Source: Maribellus comscasis (lineage in GTDB: Bacteria; Bacteroidota; Bacteroidia; Bacteroidales; Prolixibacteraceae). From it: 64,000 nt of DNA. A program made the position numbers and the translations under genes. Below, one piece after another: positions 26,901-37,144 of the stretch; the stretch's first letter is position 1, and each line of letters starts with the position of its first letter. Below the pieces are notes generated by a model. The model was not told the DNA's origin. It was given only the letters and a program-made list of their open reading frames with translations, and searched no databases. The stretch covers positions 4,984,001-5,048,000 of the forward strand of contig NZ_CP046401.1 in the NCBI RefSeq assembly GCF_009762775.1. Direction: 5' to 3'.

Positions 26901-29624
26901 GTCGCGGACCTTTACTTCTTCACCGTCCACTAGGATTGTTTTGGTGATGTCCGGCGAAGTATTTTGTAAACCATGCTTCATCAGTGCCAGCCCGTCGAAA
27001 GTGCGGCTTTGCGATTTTACGGCATACTGGTCGGTAATCTTTACATTCGAATAACCGGATTGAACACTGAACTCATCAGGGCTGGAGGCATAGTGAATGT
27101 TAACTTCGGTGTCAAAAAGGTGTGAAGCATATTTGTTATAAATGCCTGTCGGAATCCAGCGTTCACCAAAATTAAAATCAAGGTCGTCGAAGGCAATGGG
27201 TTTGGGTGTGGCTTCCCGTAGGGCGTGTAACGATTCTTCCGCCTCACGGTGTCCGGGATTATGTTCCAGGAAACGTTCTGCTTCTTCTGCTTTGGAAATG
27301 ACATTGCCCGATATAAATTTATCTGCCACCTCGTATCCGCCGGTCATTGGATTGAAATATACCGTCCCTTTCAATTCTTCCTTTAGGTCATCTATCGTAT
27401 TACCGGTAAGGGAGGCCATATAGCCCAGGTTTACCCCGGCATATTTATTAAGCGAAGCTGCCAGCGCTTCATGTGGTGTATCAACCGAGGTAAGTTCGTT
27501 TGGATTGAACGCCACCGGACGGTTGAAAATATCGGCTTTTACTGCTTTTCCGTCAATATAGCGTTCCAGCGATAAAATTTCCGTTCCCCATACATCCATC
27601 TTAATCAGGTCGAGGTTTTTCTTGTCGTTGAGTAACCCGAACCGAAAGGAAAAATTATCGTACAGGTGGTTCAGCATTTCACGAAGGGCGGGATTGGCTT
27701 CCAGCCGTTTAGCTTCGTTGCGGTACAGGTGGTGATAAGTATCGCGTATTTCAATATATAGAGATGCTTTCTGCTTTTGAGTGCTGTTTATATCCAGCGG
27801 GTGGAACATAGGCTGTAAGCCTTCAATATCCCTTAAATAACCGATACGGTTGGACTGGTCGGATACCAGTGAACCTTCTCTGTAGTGAGGTAATAACCCT
27901 GTTTTGAATGGCACAGGCTTCATTGCTTCCTCACGTTCGCGCTGTTCTAGTTCCCTCGTTAAGTTTTGCGGCTGTCCTACTTTTTCCGTACCGTTTAACG
28001 GATGTACATTCCTGTTTTTGAGGGATTCTTTTTCCAATTGCTTTCTTTTTTGGATTCCTTCGTAATGCAACCGTTCCCGCCATTCCATAAAAGGAATTTC
28101 CTGTTGCTCTTGTTTTTGGGGCATTTGCATTCTTCTCCGGTTGGGGCGTCCCTGCTGGCTGCGTTCTTCTTTGGAAAGTCCAAATAATTCGTACAAACTG
28201 ATTAACGGTTCCTGCGTAATAGTCTGCCGGGGTTTCGCCTCCGTAGCAGGTTCTTTCTGAATGGCCGAATCATCCATATCGAAAAGCGTACCCTGCCCTG
28301 AATATATTCGTTGTTGCTTTTGCGGTTCGGGTTTATTTTCTATCGTAGGTTTTACCGCTCCGGTTTGATTATCGTTGGGGAACCAATTATCCTCGATAGC
28401 TTGCCAAAATGGATCGAGGTCATTTGAATCTAATTTAAGCGCCGGTTTGATTTCTACGGTGGCCGCTGCCTGTTGTTCCGGTGTGTCCTGTGCATGGGAT
28501 TGATAACGCTGCAAGTCCAAATGCCGGGAGAAATCTTCTTTCAGCATTTGCCTCAGGTCTTTGGCCATTCCTTCTATGCCGCCTTTATGGGTGAACACCA
28601 TTGCCGGTTTGCCGTATGGGTCGGTATCGACTTTGGCATCGGTATGGACCACCCTGTCAAAGGTTTTAAAGCAATTGTTGACCGTTATACCATTGGATAA
28701 GGTGCGTGATTCAATAAATGCCTGTTTTTCTGGCTTCGAAACAGACTGGTCTTGTTGTTCCCGTTTTTGCAGTACAATGAGGTCGCTGCCAACCTCGGTT
28801 CCTGCATGTTCGGTAAACAGGTTGTTTGGGAGTCGGATAACTGAAACTGGATCGCAAGGGGACATCAGGTATTCCCGTACCGGACGGTTTGCCGGGGCGT
28901 TCAATACTCCCTGCGAGGTAATGAAAGCCACCAGTCCTCCCGGACGTACCATATCCACCGATTTCAGGAAAAAGTAATTGTGGATAGAGCGTGAGGCTAG
29001 CTTTCTTGCCGGGTCGTTGCCGGAAAAGAAAGCCGGGTCGAACACTGCCACATCCCCGAAAGGGATATTGCTTGCCACTACATCGTAATAACCGGCATAT
29101 TTTTTTTCAATATTTTCAAAACCCTCTACTCTTATTTTATCTTCCGAATGAAGGTGTTTGAGTATCATTCCGGTAATAGGGTCTTTCTCAAAACAGGTTA
29201 CTTCTGCATCAGGGGAAAGCTGTTTAAAAGCTTGGGCAAATACTCCTGTTCCTGCGCTCGGGTCAAGCAAGCGGGATGGTTTGATTCCGCTATCACTGAG
29301 TGCTTCTGCCAGCGCATTTACTACTTCCGATGGAGTATAAAATGCTGTCAGTATGGAGTTTTTTAGACCCTCGAAATAGCGTTTGTATTCTTTCTCATCG
29401 CGGGTATTTTCGCTTAAAACCTTGTGCAGTTCATTTATCAGGGGATTGGCTGAACCGTTGGCCGGAAGAGGGTCGAGTATTTCTTTAATGGCACCAAACC
29501 CGGAATACCGAGCTAATATTTCCTTTTCCCCAACTGTTGACAGCCTGTTTTTCTGTTCAAGGGTAAATGCCGTTTTTATCGCATCTATATTTGCCCGCAG
29601 GTGTAACTTTTTATTGTAAGCCAT
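23982..29624 (-). CDS. Giant N6-adenine methylase/SNF2-like helicase of conjugative elements
   Basis: 1880 residues. An N-terminal adenine methylase: [15 protein letters not shown] (motif I, ~119-133) and SNIPFGD (motif IV, ~185-191, NIPF in place of NPPY). After a Gln/Lys-rich linker comes a superfamily II helicase: [13 protein letters not shown] (Walker A), [11 protein letters not shown] (DESH box), [11 protein letters not shown], and a C-terminal RecA lobe with [21 protein letters not shown]. The C terminus is a long coiled coil. Such fusions are common in CTnDOT-type and phage genomes and probably protect or remodel transferred DNA; direct evidence is thin. It overlaps the DUF1896 gene by 14 nt. 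Confidence 0.88.
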   Translation of the reverse strand: MAYNKKLHLRANIDAIKTAFTLEQKNRLSTVGEKEILARYSGFGAIKEILDPLPANGSANPLINELHKVLSENTRDEKEYKRYFEGLKNSILTAFYTPSEVVNALAEALSDSGIKPSRLLDPSAGTGVFAQAFKQLSPDAEVTCFEKDPITGMILKHLHSEDKIRVEGFENIEKKYAGYYDVVASNIPFGDVAVFDPAFFSGNDPARKLASRSIHNYFFLKSVDMVRPGGLVAFITSQGVLNAPANRPVREYLMSPCDPVSVIRLPNNLFTEHAGTEVGSDLIVLQKREQQDQSVSKPEKQAFIESRTLSNGITVNNCFKTFDRVVHTDAKVDTDPYGKPAMVFTHKGGIEGMAKDLRQMLKEDFSRHLDLQRYQSHAQDTPEQQAAATVEIKPALKLDSNDLDPFWQAIEDNWFPNDNQTGAVKPTIENKPEPQKQQRIYSGQGTLFDMDDSAIQKEPATEAKPRQTITQEPLISLYELFGLSKEERSQQGRPNRRRMQMPQKQEQQEIPFMEWRERLHYEGIQKRKQLEKESLKNRNVHPLNGTEKVGQPQNLTRELEQREREEAMKPVPFKTGLLPHYREGSLVSDQSNRIGYLRDIEGLQPMFHPLDINSTQKQKASLYIEIRDTYHHLYRNEAKRLEANPALREMLNHLYDNFSFRFGLLNDKKNLDLIKMDVWGTEILSLERYIDGKAVKADIFNRPVAFNPNELTSVDTPHEALAASLNKYAGVNLGYMASLTGNTIDDLKEELKGTVYFNPMTGGYEVADKFISGNVISKAEEAERFLEHNPGHREAEESLHALREATPKPIAFDDLDFNFGERWIPTGIYNKYASHLFDTEVNIHYASSPDEFSVQSGYSNVKITDQYAVKSQSRTFDGLALMKHGLQNTSPDITKTILVDGEEVKVRDGEAIQLANTRIDEMRNGFSDWLREQSPEFKDRLAGLYNRTFNCFVRPAYDGSHQNFPGLDLKGLGIDNLYRSQKDAIWMDKINGGGICDHEVGGGKTLIMCCGAYEKKRLGLVNKPMITGLKANIHEIAKTFCTAYPNARVLYPGKEDFTPKNRQRIFNEIKNNNWDAVILTHEQFGMIPQSPEVQRDILQAELNSVEENLEVLKGQGKEVSRAMLKGCVKRKLNLEARLKQITFNIENRKDDAVDFRLMGIDHLYVDESHKFKNLTFNTRHDRVAGLGNPEGSQRALNMLFALRTIQERTGRDLGATFLSGTTISNSLTELYLLFKYLRPKELERQNIKTFDAWAAIFAKKSIDYEFSVTNEIVQKERFRYFIKVPELAQFYAEITDYRTAADIGIDRPKKNEILHNIPPTPDQVDFINRLVQFAKTGDATLLFRAPLNDREEKAKMLIATDYARKMSLDMRMVDSRFDDHIDNKASHCAQMISGYYRRYNGQKGTQFVFSDLGTYKPGQWNAYSEIKRKLVEDHGIPAHEIRFIQEAKTEKARKMMIADMNNGRIRVMFGSTEMLGTGVNAQKRAVAVHHLDCPWRPSDLEQRDGRAIRKGNEIAKKVAGNEVDVILYAVEKSLDAYKFGLLHNKQLFIRQLKNNNLGCRTIDEGAMDEKSGMNFSEYVAILSGNTELLEKARLEKKIAALESERQAFVRGKSSSRYKLENITQTVERNKGLIERISKDMENFKSRVQTNEDGSYRNPIQLDAVTGSDFKIIGKKLNEIASTAKTHDAHEPIGNLYGFTLYVKSETTNKDGLDFIQNRFSVLGDGEIFYQYNNGQMAVDPKLASQNFLHALVENMPRLLERYKADNEKLSNDIPVLKEVVESTWRKEPELAELKSEMATLERKIQQSLKSTDEMEGETSAPVNETVSKLPPPEKNNPEKSPKIPERLQEIAEASGGRIIIAGIGHSAKPDNPIVSKSLKV

Positions 29625-30057
29625 CTTCGAGCAGTATTTCGACGGTCCCCGTCAGTTCAGTAAATAATTCATCGTATTTCGGCGAACTGGCAAAATCATC
29701 TGAACGGGTGTATTTGTCCAGTACTTCATTGCAAAGTGGTAAGATTTGAAAGGCAATCTCTTTTGCCTTGTCTTCGGGGATTTCATCTGAAAACTCGTTC
29801 CAAAGGATATGAACGAGGGTGTTGTAAGGGGAAAAGTGCAGGCCCCGGAAAAGTTCCGCTGATGCCAGTTCTTCCGCCTCAATATGTGTCTGCCCGTCTT
29901 TTATTGCATTGCTGTACATTTCTGCTGCGGCATTGGCGCGTTCCTCAATGAAAGCCGTGTCTCCGGCACGGTCTGGATGGTTTTCCCTGAGGTAAGAAAG
30001 AAGTGAAAGCCCGTAATAGGAAAATTCCTGTCCGGTTTTATTTTTTGCATTTTTCAT
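29611..30057 (-). CDS. DUF1896 family protein
   Basis: 148 residues, acidic and helical, with the family pattern [20 protein letters not shown] near the N terminus and [15 protein letters not shown] in the middle. DUF1896 genes are found almost only in Bacteroidota conjugative elements, next to the methylase-helicase gene; function unknown. Its stop overlaps the start of the methylase-helicase by 14 nt, so translation is probably coupled. The repeated element motif ends 7 nt before its ATG. Confidence 0.85.
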   Translation of the reverse strand: MKNAKNKTGQEFSYYGLSLLSYLRENHPDRAGDTAFIEERANAAAEMYSNAIKDGQTHIEAEELASAELFRGLHFSPYNTLVHILWNEFSDEIPEDKAKEIAFQILPLCNEVLDKYTRSDDFASSPKYDELFTELTGTVEILLEDGLQ

Positions 30058-30063
30058 GATAAC

Positions 30064-30077
30064 GGATATTTAGTGGT
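30064..30077 (-). promoter_or_regulatory. Recurrent element motif, copy 1 (one A shorter)
   Basis: On the minus strand this reads ACCACTAAATATCC, just upstream of the DUF1896 start. It forms an inverted pair with the copy at 30133-30147. Confidence 0.5.
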
Positions 30078-30100
30078 TGAAAAAGGGAAGGCTATGCCAA

Positions 30101-30132
30101 GCAAAAACGCCCCGGGTTCCCACCCGGAGCGC
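30101..30132 (-). terminator. Terminator after the DUF3945 gene
   Basis: Read on the minus strand, CGCTCCGGGT and ACCCGGGGCG form a ten-pair stem (one G-T pair) with a four-base loop, followed directly by TTTTT. It ends the transcript from the DUF3945 gene before the DUF1896 unit begins. Confidence 0.75.
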
Positions 30133-30147
30133 ACCACTAAAATATCC
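30133..30147 (+). promoter_or_regulatory. Recurrent element motif, copy 2
   Basis: ACCACTAAAATATCC on the plus strand. The nearest downstream plus-strand reading frames are tiny (ATG at 30178, 20 codons, and ATG at 30183, 17 codons), so what it would serve is unclear. Confidence 0.5.
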
Positions 30148-30283
30148 GTCACCAACAATCAATAAACAAACAAAGAAATGTTATGCGTATCGAAGAAAGC
30201 AGCGGTATATTCAGTGGTAAATATAACCATTCCTGATTGAACTTGTCTTCTGTTATTTCATACGGAACTGTTTAAAACAGAAC

Positions 30284-31744
30284 TCAGATTTTGAGACCAC
30301 TTTTCTTTGCAGCAGGCCTGCGTGCTTCTTGCTTAAACTGGTTTTCCGTAGGCTTTTGCTGTTCCTGTTTTAATGGCTCTTTTACATTCTTGGTCGCTTC
30401 ATTGGTTTTGCCATCGTTGTTTACAGCTACCTGCGTTTTGCTCTCTTCCGCAGGTTTGACTTCTGCGTCCTGCTTTTTGGCTTTGTCGGGGTTCCACCTG
30501 AAAAAATCGAATTTCATTTTCTCCGGATTCGGTTTTACCCATGCGTTGAATGGTTCCCCTTTGTCGTCTTTCAGCATCCCCCGGATATAGGTGGCCTGGC
30601 CTGCTTTTAGGTATTCCTGTTGTTTTTCAGTCAGTTCAACGCCAAGCAATTTTTTAGGGATAAACAGTTGTTTTGTTTTCTCTGTCTCTCCTTCAGGAGC
30701 GTTCTCTTTCTGTTGACTTCGGATTTCCTTGTTCTCTATTGAGTAGCGGTTACGATCGAGCCCTTCATAGGTGAAATCAAACTTTTTGTCCGAAGCGTTA
30801 ATTTGGATATACCCGTCAAAGAACCGGCCTGTGCGGGAAACCATTTTTTCAACCAACACTTTTTCGCCTGCGCCAAGCCTTTGCTGTTGGCCTTCAGAAA
30901 GGTCTGCTCCTTTAATTTTATTGGGAATGGAAATATTTTCAACCGGCAAGGCTTCGAGTTTGTTGGTAAGCCGGTCGAGCGAAACGAAAGCCGGTATTTT
31001 CTGTCCGGGCGAAGGTTCTAGTTCAACCACCCTTCCTGCGTTCAATGATTGCCGCAGATTCTCCTTATCCTGTTCATTCAGAAGGACACCGTGAAACGGG
31101 GCATCCAGGTTGGGCTTTTCCTGCCAGTAATGAGGAATGATTTTTAGTGAACCATCGGTCTGTTCTTCCAGCGACACACGCCCTTTGGTAGGAACGCGGA
31201 TACCTGGTTCCAGTTCAGGGTTTAGAGGAATCATTTGAGGTGATTTGTGCCCGTAGGACATGGCTTTGAGGTGGGGTTCCAAATCGGCAGCAGCGATTCC
31301 GTATTTTTGGAGTTCCTGCCGGTCTATTTTATTGACATCCATCGGCTGGAATGTACTTTGTGCGGTTTCGTCTCCGCCACCTTGCGTTTTCTGCGGATTC
31401 CGTTGCTGTACCTTTTCAAGGTACTCCGCCGGATTTACACGGTGCAGTTCCAGTTCGTGGGGGTCGAGGTCGGTTTTAACAAGCTTATCCAGCATTTTTT
31501 CTGTCATCAGGAAGAATCCCGTGTGGGTGGGTTGCTGCGCCTGTTCCACCATCTTTTTGAAGAACGCCTCCAGCATGGCCTCGTTCGTGTTCACCGCAAA
31601 AAGGCTGTTTTGGTTTTTAGCTGTCGGTTCTGCTGTTTGGATGTTGCCTTTTTCATCCATACCTGTGACGGCTTTTACTTTGCCGTCCTTAACGTCTTTG
31701 ACGAGTAATACTTTTTTGTCGTCGTTACTGATTTTTTCGTCCAT
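30284..31744 (-). CDS. DUF4099/DUF3945 domain protein
   Basis: 486 residues. Residues ~150-210 (VNKIDRQELQKYGIAAADLEPHL, then the YGHKSPQMIPLNPEL region) match DUF4099. The C-terminal half holds two or three copies of the DUF3945 unit: KGADLSEGQQQRLGAGEKV and LGVELTEKQQEYLKAGQAT are repeats of one another, each followed by a hydrophilic strand pair. The last ~60 residues are Lys/Gln/Glu-rich. These proteins are typical cargo of Bacteroidota conjugative elements, near the DUF1896 and helicase genes; the function is unknown, perhaps DNA or primase associated. Confidence 0.8.
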   Translation of the reverse strand: MDEKISNDDKKVLLVKDVKDGKVKAVTGMDEKGNIQTAEPTAKNQNSLFAVNTNEAMLEAFFKKMVEQAQQPTHTGFFLMTEKMLDKLVKTDLDPHELELHRVNPAEYLEKVQQRNPQKTQGGGDETAQSTFQPMDVNKIDRQELQKYGIAAADLEPHLKAMSYGHKSPQMIPLNPELEPGIRVPTKGRVSLEEQTDGSLKIIPHYWQEKPNLDAPFHGVLLNEQDKENLRQSLNAGRVVELEPSPGQKIPAFVSLDRLTNKLEALPVENISIPNKIKGADLSEGQQQRLGAGEKVLVEKMVSRTGRFFDGYIQINASDKKFDFTYEGLDRNRYSIENKEIRSQQKENAPEGETEKTKQLFIPKKLLGVELTEKQQEYLKAGQATYIRGMLKDDKGEPFNAWVKPNPEKMKFDFFRWNPDKAKKQDAEVKPAEESKTQVAVNNDGKTNEATKNVKEPLKQEQQKPTENQFKQEARRPAAKKSGLKI

Positions 31745-32054
31745 CTTACGAATGTTTTAGTTTTTGCACCACTATTGATGCATGGACGAATTTATGCGTA
31801 ACTACATGACAAATAAAGGGATGTTCAGATGGTGGCAGCTTGAGGAACTGTGGTGGTGGTTTGTGGCGTTATTGAGAATCTGATAAAAGAGAAAAAATGA
31901 TTCCAACCGCCATTATTGTGAGAATACGTCACATATATTCATTTCATTATATATAAAACCAATTGATATTTTTTGAGGCTGGCATGGTTGGACCGAAATC
32001 GCCATTTGTAGCCAGCCCGCAAATTTCCTATTATATTTAGTGTATTTGGAAAAC
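31745..32054. other. Junction between element backbone and defence island
   Basis: No gene is supported here. Base composition shifts from balanced to A/T-rich at about 31880. GGCTGGC (31977-31983) and GCCAGCC (32011-32017) form a 7-bp stem 38 bp beyond the last island gene, but no T-run follows it in the minus direction, so it is a poor terminator. It may mark the island edge. Confidence 0.4.
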
Positions 32055-34187
32055 CTATTTTGTCAATTTTTCTATGAATAGCTTGTTACGCAATATAGCC
32101 CTATCCAATAATGTTGTGTATTTTATAACTTCTGTGTATAATGAACCATCGGAACGATTTTCGCCTGGTATTGTTTTAGATGGTCTGAATAAATAATCAA
32201 ATTGGTAAGATGCCTTGAAATCACCATCAAAAGATTTAACTTCCCTTGCAGTTATTCCCTCTCCAATTAAATATCCGTAAAAAGTATCTATCTGCAAACC
32301 CTCTTCGCTGAAATTTCTTATTAATGATGCGTATCTATTTATTTGATTGAGATGTACACCAACATTAACATCCGGATTTTTAAATTCAATTATAATACAT
32401 TTACCTTCAGCAGGAAATAATAGAACATCAGGCTTTTTAATTTTTCTGTTTTCCCCTAATGAATGTAAATATTCCTCTTCTTCTTTTGTAAAATCTTGTT
32501 TAAATATCTTTTTGCTGTCAATTTCAATTTGATTTAATTGGCCTTCTGATTTTCCTCTAAAATAGATGAAGTCTTCATTTATTAACCATAAATCACTTTT
32601 TTCAGGATTATCTGAACTTTGCTGAAAAATTAGATTATGTAATAATTTCTCATCAATATTTCTTTTGTTTGTTTTTTGTATTTCGAGTTGTTTTTTAAGG
32701 ATTTTATCGAATAATTCTAAGACAAGCTTTCTTCTTGCAACATAATGGGTTAAAGCTGCTTTATTCTGGAGAGGCATCGTTTTTACTAATTCATCTACCT
32801 GAACTCTTAGGTTTTCTTCGTAATCTTCTTCAGCAGGATTTAAATTTTCTATTTGCTGAATATGTTGTTTCATTATAGCATCTTTGTTTGCTACTAATTT
32901 TGCGTCAGCCTGATAAACTTTTTCAAGAATTTTATCATCACTATCATTCAGCCCAATTTTAATAGAATTTAGTGTTTCGTCACTTAAAAGAAACATACTT
33001 TTTAATTTCTGAATATCGTCAAGCTTATTATCACGTTTAGTTTTTATTTCATCATATAAATTCTCAATTACTCTGTTAGCTTTTTCCTGAATCTCGTCAA
33101 GCAATATAACTTCCTCATTAAATAATGTTTCAGTGTAATTTTTCTTAAATTCTTCTTTAGTAGGGATATTTAAATCACCTCTAGTATCTGTATCACATTT
33201 GTCAATATATTCGCCCGAAAGTAGAAAGAGATATCTATTATCCTCGATAAAATCATCAGACAATAAAGATTCCAGTTTTATTTCTTTTGCAATTTCCCCT
33301 TTACTTGTGAGTTTCAATCCGTTCTTTTGTAGTTTGTTTTTTGAAATTTTAAATGATTTTAAATTTAACATTTCCTTATTGTCTGTTTTCTGAATGGATT
33401 TATCTTCTATTGACATTTTGCAGTAATAAATATCAATGTCCTTTTGGTTGTCCGGCGTAGGTATATCATCCGATACAATTTTAATATTTTCTTTCAGCTC
33501 GTTGTCCACGATTTGCTGAATAGTGAATTCGGGCAATTGATTTCTGTTTTCACAGAAATAGGCTAAATAGTGAGAAATAATATTTTCTTTTATCTCATTG
33601 GTTGTTAATGATTTTAAAAAAGATTCATCCTTTTCACTTAAAGGATTTTTTAATGATAAAACCGTGTAACTCTTATTAGATTTAATTTCTTCATCTTCCT
33701 TCAAATTAATAATTGAATTTTTATCCAAATATGGTTTTGATTTAGATAATGTGAATTCTTTTTGACGGTAGCCAGTAGGCGAGCTTGAATCTCTAAATAC
33801 ACTTTTAAAAACAGTTTTGTCAAAAAAATGTAGAAATTGTATTCTTCCAGAACCTTTATTAGAAAAACCTTTTCCACAATCATTCAAAGCTATAAATCTT
33901 TCAAATTCACTATCTTCAAATCCAAGTCCGTTATCTTCGATTACGATCTCATTGAAATTATAGGTGTCATCTTCTTTTGAGAATAAATTCTTACTTAAGA
34001 TTAGTTTGATAATAACTTCTCCTTTTATTTCAATGTTATACTTGTCCTTCAATAGTTTTAATGCTTCTAAGGCATTTGTTACTGCTTCATATATTGGCTG
34101 TAACTGATTGGGATTCTTTCTAATTTTTGGCAACGTACCCGAATAGTTAATACCGGTAGCTGTTATAAAACCTTTTCTAATTTTCAT
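32055..34187 (-). CDS. MORC-like GHKL ATPase with C-terminal PD-(D/E)XK domain
   Basis: 710 residues. The N terminus has a Bergerat ATP-binding fold: N-box EAVTNALEAL (34-43), IVIEDNGLGF (G1, 81-90), and GKGFSNKGSGRIQFL (G2, 105-119). The middle is charged and helical, with coiled-coil character about 350-530. The C terminus has a nuclease-like core: Asp587 in KKPDVLLF, then Glu601-Phe-Lys603 in IIIEFKNP. ATPases of the MutL/MORC class linked to nucleases are known from restriction-modification loci. Its start overlaps the Res stop by 4 nt, so it is the last gene of the island operon. An ATP-gated clamp with DNA-cleaving activity is inferred, not shown. Confidence 0.75.
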   Translation of the reverse strand: MKIRKGFITATGINYSGTLPKIRKNPNQLQPIYEAVTNALEALKLLKDKYNIEIKGEVIIKLILSKNLFSKEDDTYNFNEIVIEDNGLGFEDSEFERFIALNDCGKGFSNKGSGRIQFLHFFDKTVFKSVFRDSSSPTGYRQKEFTLSKSKPYLDKNSIINLKEDEEIKSNKSYTVLSLKNPLSEKDESFLKSLTTNEIKENIISHYLAYFCENRNQLPEFTIQQIVDNELKENIKIVSDDIPTPDNQKDIDIYYCKMSIEDKSIQKTDNKEMLNLKSFKISKNKLQKNGLKLTSKGEIAKEIKLESLLSDDFIEDNRYLFLLSGEYIDKCDTDTRGDLNIPTKEEFKKNYTETLFNEEVILLDEIQEKANRVIENLYDEIKTKRDNKLDDIQKLKSMFLLSDETLNSIKIGLNDSDDKILEKVYQADAKLVANKDAIMKQHIQQIENLNPAEEDYEENLRVQVDELVKTMPLQNKAALTHYVARRKLVLELFDKILKKQLEIQKTNKRNIDEKLLHNLIFQQSSDNPEKSDLWLINEDFIYFRGKSEGQLNQIEIDSKKIFKQDFTKEEEEYLHSLGENRKIKKPDVLLFPAEGKCIIIEFKNPDVNVGVHLNQINRYASLIRNFSEEGLQIDTFYGYLIGEGITAREVKSFDGDFKASYQFDYLFRPSKTIPGENRSDGSLYTEVIKYTTLLDRAILRNKLFIEKLTK

Positions 34188-36820
34188 AATAACTCGCTCA
34201 CCTTAGTTACATGTTTAAAATTCACTTCATCAAAAACTTCGAAATGTCTTTCGCCGCATTGGATTTTTTGTTGTTCTTCTTTTCGTAGCTTGTCTTTGTC
34301 GGTTGTTGATTTGGTTTCGGCTACGAAATAGATTTTCTTTTCGTCTTTCATCACTACTGCCCAATCGGGGTTATATGTGCCGATGGGAGTCGGTATTTTA
34401 AACCAGAACGGCAGTTTAAAATAAAATTCTACCTGTTCGCTGGTTTCGCAATCTTTGGCAAACTGGCTTTCTACGTTTGAATCCAAAGGAATGTATTTTT
34501 CATATATGGTTTTTGATACATCGTTGACCTCAAATGTCAGGCTATCTAAATATGTTTCAATCTCGTTTTCATCAAACAGCCTCATTTCGTATTCGGATGT
34601 ACCAATTTTTTCATATTTAATGCCTTCTACCATTAAGTCGTTTAAGGTTTTTCGGATGGAGGAGACAGCCAAATCAAGAAATAATTGCGGATTGATAAGT
34701 ATTTCTTCAATCTTGCCCGATTCTTTGAGTATTGTTAAAATGGTTGAACGAGTTAATTCGGTGCGGTGTTGGATATATCCTAAAACATCTGGTATCGGGA
34801 ATTTTAAGCCGTACACTTCTTTTTTTTCTGCTACATAGTTGGTATCAATACCGGATTTGGTCATTGATAGTGAAACTTTTGTTGAGCGAACCGATGGCGG
34901 TTGAATTTTTGGAAGGTCTTTTATTTGCTTTCCAGCCACTTTTATTAAATCATCAGTATTATAGGAAACCTGATATGTTGTTTTGTGTTTAATACGCTCC
35001 CATATTTCCAAAAATTTCGGGTCGGCTTCAAAACCTTTGCGGTAATTAATGCGGGTACGTTCCGTTTTGTTTTTAATTCGACCTTCGAAAGAAACCCCAC
35101 AATCTTCTTCTATTTCAGTTTGAAGTGTTTTTGCAAAGTCTTCATAAGCTTCATTTGCAATTACAGTTAAACGGTTTATATTCCTGTCATACGAACGTAT
35201 TCCTTCCTGATTAACCGATAAACGCAAGCCCCGACCGATTTCCTGACGTTTTTTAATATCGGATTTGGTTTCGTTTAAGGTACAAATCTGAAATACATTC
35301 GGATTGTCCCAGCCTTCACGCAAAGCAGAATGAGAAAAAATAAAACGTAACGGATTTTCAATATCCAGCAATTTTTCTTTATCCTGCATGATTAGTTTGT
35401 AGGTGTCATCGTCTGCCTGTGTTTCACCTGATGTGTCTTTGAACCGTCCTTTTTTATCGGCTGAGAAATAACCGTTGTGAACGTTTGCTATATCAAATTT
35501 ATTGAGTTCGCTAAAGGCTGGTTGTGAAATAAATTCGGTGTAAATTTCTTCGAACCATTTTGCAAATTTGCCCTGTAACGGATTACCAGAATCGTCATAA
35601 TTCCGATAATTGGAAACTTTATCGATGAAAAACAGGGAGAGGACTTTTATTCCTTTTGGGTTTAACCGTTTTTCTTTTTTGAGGTGTTCTTCAATGGTTT
35701 TACGGATTTGAAATTTCATGATTTCATCGGACATCCCTCCCTGACTGTCGCCTACATACATGATTGAACCATTGGAAAGGGTTATACATTGATTTGAAGC
35801 GTCTATTTCTTCAATTAAAAATCCCTCTTTGTATATTTCCCTTTCATTTGACAGGTTGTAAATATCGTCTCCGACTTTTACGGTTACTGATTTCTTTTTA
35901 ACCCCTGAATCTGAATTAGTATCAATTTTAATTTTTGCAGATACCCTTGTTTTTGTTGCGTTTGTTGCTTCTACCTGTATGAACGCCTGGTTAGAACTAT
36001 TCTCGGAAATTACAGAATCGACCTCAATTTGTTTAACCAAACCCAAATCATATGCTTTTACAGGGTTAAGGCTATAAACCAGATTGTAAAGGTTTAAATG
36101 GGTAGCGGAATAACGCAGAGTACAAAGAGGATTTAAGTTTGCTATGGCTTTTTTTCGGATTTCGGTTTCCATGTTTTGAGGCTCGTCCACAATAACAATG
36201 GGATTTGTAGCCTGAATAAATTCAACCGGGCGTTGACCAGTTAATTTATCGTTTGGTCTGTTGATGATATTTAAATCTTTAGCAAAAGAATCAATATTGA
36301 TTACCAATATTTCAATGTTATTATTGGAAGCAAAACTTCTGAGATTTGAAACTCTTTTGGAATCGTAAACCTGAAAGTTTAACGGTGTTTTGTCATAGAT
36401 GCCCTGAAAGTGGTCATGAGTAATTTGCAGGTTTTTCAGAACCCCTTCACGAATCGCCACACTCGGCACGACAATAACAAATTTCTTAAAGCCAAATTGC
36501 TTACTTAATTCATAGATTGTGCGCAGATATACATAGGTCTTCCCTGTACCTGTTTCCATTTCCACAGAAAAATTCATCCCTTCCAACGATTCACTTACCG
36601 AAATTTCATTTTCGGATTGAATGGTTTTCAGGTTTTCTGTAATTTGTTCTTCAGATAGTATGAGGTTGTTTCCTACACCGGAAATTAACTTTAATTTGTC
36701 TTCCTTGTCGATGTGAAAACTTGTGTTTGCTTCATTCAATGGTTGCCCTTCAAAGATGCCGGTTATTGCATTGATGGCTTGTATTTGATAATTCTGATTT
36801 GCGTCAAATTGTAATTTCAT
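34184..36820 (-). CDS. Type III restriction enzyme, Res subunit
   Basis: 878 residues. SF2 helicase: METGTGKTYVYL (Walker A, GTGKT at 91-95), IVIVDEPQNME (DEPQ box at 212-215), SHSALREGWDNPNVFQ and EIGRGLRLSV (motifs V-VI). The C-terminal endonuclease core is NPDWAVVM followed by YFVAETKST (PD-x-ExK). With Mod it forms the type III enzyme that translocates or slides and cuts when two unmethylated sites meet. It is not directly adjacent to mod: a small membrane-protein gene lies between. It overlaps both neighbours by 4 nt (ATGA type). Confidence 0.92.
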   Translation of the reverse strand: MKLQFDANQNYQIQAINAITGIFEGQPLNEANTSFHIDKEDKLKLISGVGNNLILSEEQITENLKTIQSENEISVSESLEGMNFSVEMETGTGKTYVYLRTIYELSKQFGFKKFVIVVPSVAIREGVLKNLQITHDHFQGIYDKTPLNFQVYDSKRVSNLRSFASNNNIEILVINIDSFAKDLNIINRPNDKLTGQRPVEFIQATNPIVIVDEPQNMETEIRKKAIANLNPLCTLRYSATHLNLYNLVYSLNPVKAYDLGLVKQIEVDSVISENSSNQAFIQVEATNATKTRVSAKIKIDTNSDSGVKKKSVTVKVGDDIYNLSNEREIYKEGFLIEEIDASNQCITLSNGSIMYVGDSQGGMSDEIMKFQIRKTIEEHLKKEKRLNPKGIKVLSLFFIDKVSNYRNYDDSGNPLQGKFAKWFEEIYTEFISQPAFSELNKFDIANVHNGYFSADKKGRFKDTSGETQADDDTYKLIMQDKEKLLDIENPLRFIFSHSALREGWDNPNVFQICTLNETKSDIKKRQEIGRGLRLSVNQEGIRSYDRNINRLTVIANEAYEDFAKTLQTEIEEDCGVSFEGRIKNKTERTRINYRKGFEADPKFLEIWERIKHKTTYQVSYNTDDLIKVAGKQIKDLPKIQPPSVRSTKVSLSMTKSGIDTNYVAEKKEVYGLKFPIPDVLGYIQHRTELTRSTILTILKESGKIEEILINPQLFLDLAVSSIRKTLNDLMVEGIKYEKIGTSEYEMRLFDENEIETYLDSLTFEVNDVSKTIYEKYIPLDSNVESQFAKDCETSEQVEFYFKLPFWFKIPTPIGTYNPDWAVVMKDEKKIYFVAETKSTTDKDKLRKEEQQKIQCGERHFEVFDEVNFKHVTKVSELL

Positions 36821-37143
36821 GGTCTAACTCTTGATTTCACGCCCCAAAATTCTTTGTCTCGATTTTCTTCGGAAGTATCTAAAACAATTTTATCATGAAT
36901 GCTGCAGATATATCGAATCCTATCTTCCGTTAAATTATTAAAACTTGCTAATCTTCTTGTAGTTAGCCAGTTATTATCGTTTCCCATACCTGTGTTTTTA
37001 TTTAAATACTCGAAGACTTTCCTTTTATGATAATTAGTTAATATATTTTCCCGAATTAATTCAATTAACCAGATTGAAATACCAGCAATGAATCCGCCTG
37101 TACCACCTATTATTATTCCTTCAAGTATTTTTTCGCAGTCCAT
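36817..37143 (-). CDS. Small membrane-anchored protein between mod and res
   Basis: 108 residues, not recognised. Residues ~8-30 form one hydrophobic, glycine-rich segment (LEGIIIGGTGGFIAGISIWL), predicted to span the inner membrane. The rest is soluble and may be a winged helix: KRKVFEYLNKNTG, NNWLTTRRLASFNNLTEDR, then IRYICSIHDKIVL fits a helix-turn-helix order. The gene starts 1 nt after the mod stop and overlaps res by 4 nt, so its product is made in step with the enzyme. It could tether the complex or sense phage entry; both are inference. Confidence 0.6.
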   Translation of the reverse strand: MDCEKILEGIIIGGTGGFIAGISIWLIELIRENILTNYHKRKVFEYLNKNTGMGNDNNWLTTRRLASFNNLTEDRIRYICSIHDKIVLDTSEENRDKEFWGVKSRVRP

Positions 37144-37144
37144 T

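Noticed and set aside
24378-28977. Many plus-strand frames inside the methylase-helicase gene
   Set aside because: They are mirror frames of one large GC-richer gene with clear motifs on the minus strand; none has a recognisable domain.
31977-32017. GGCTGGC/GCCAGCC hairpin as terminator of the defence operon
   Set aside because: In the minus direction the stem is followed by A-rich, not T-rich, sequence, so it does not fit a Rho-independent terminator.
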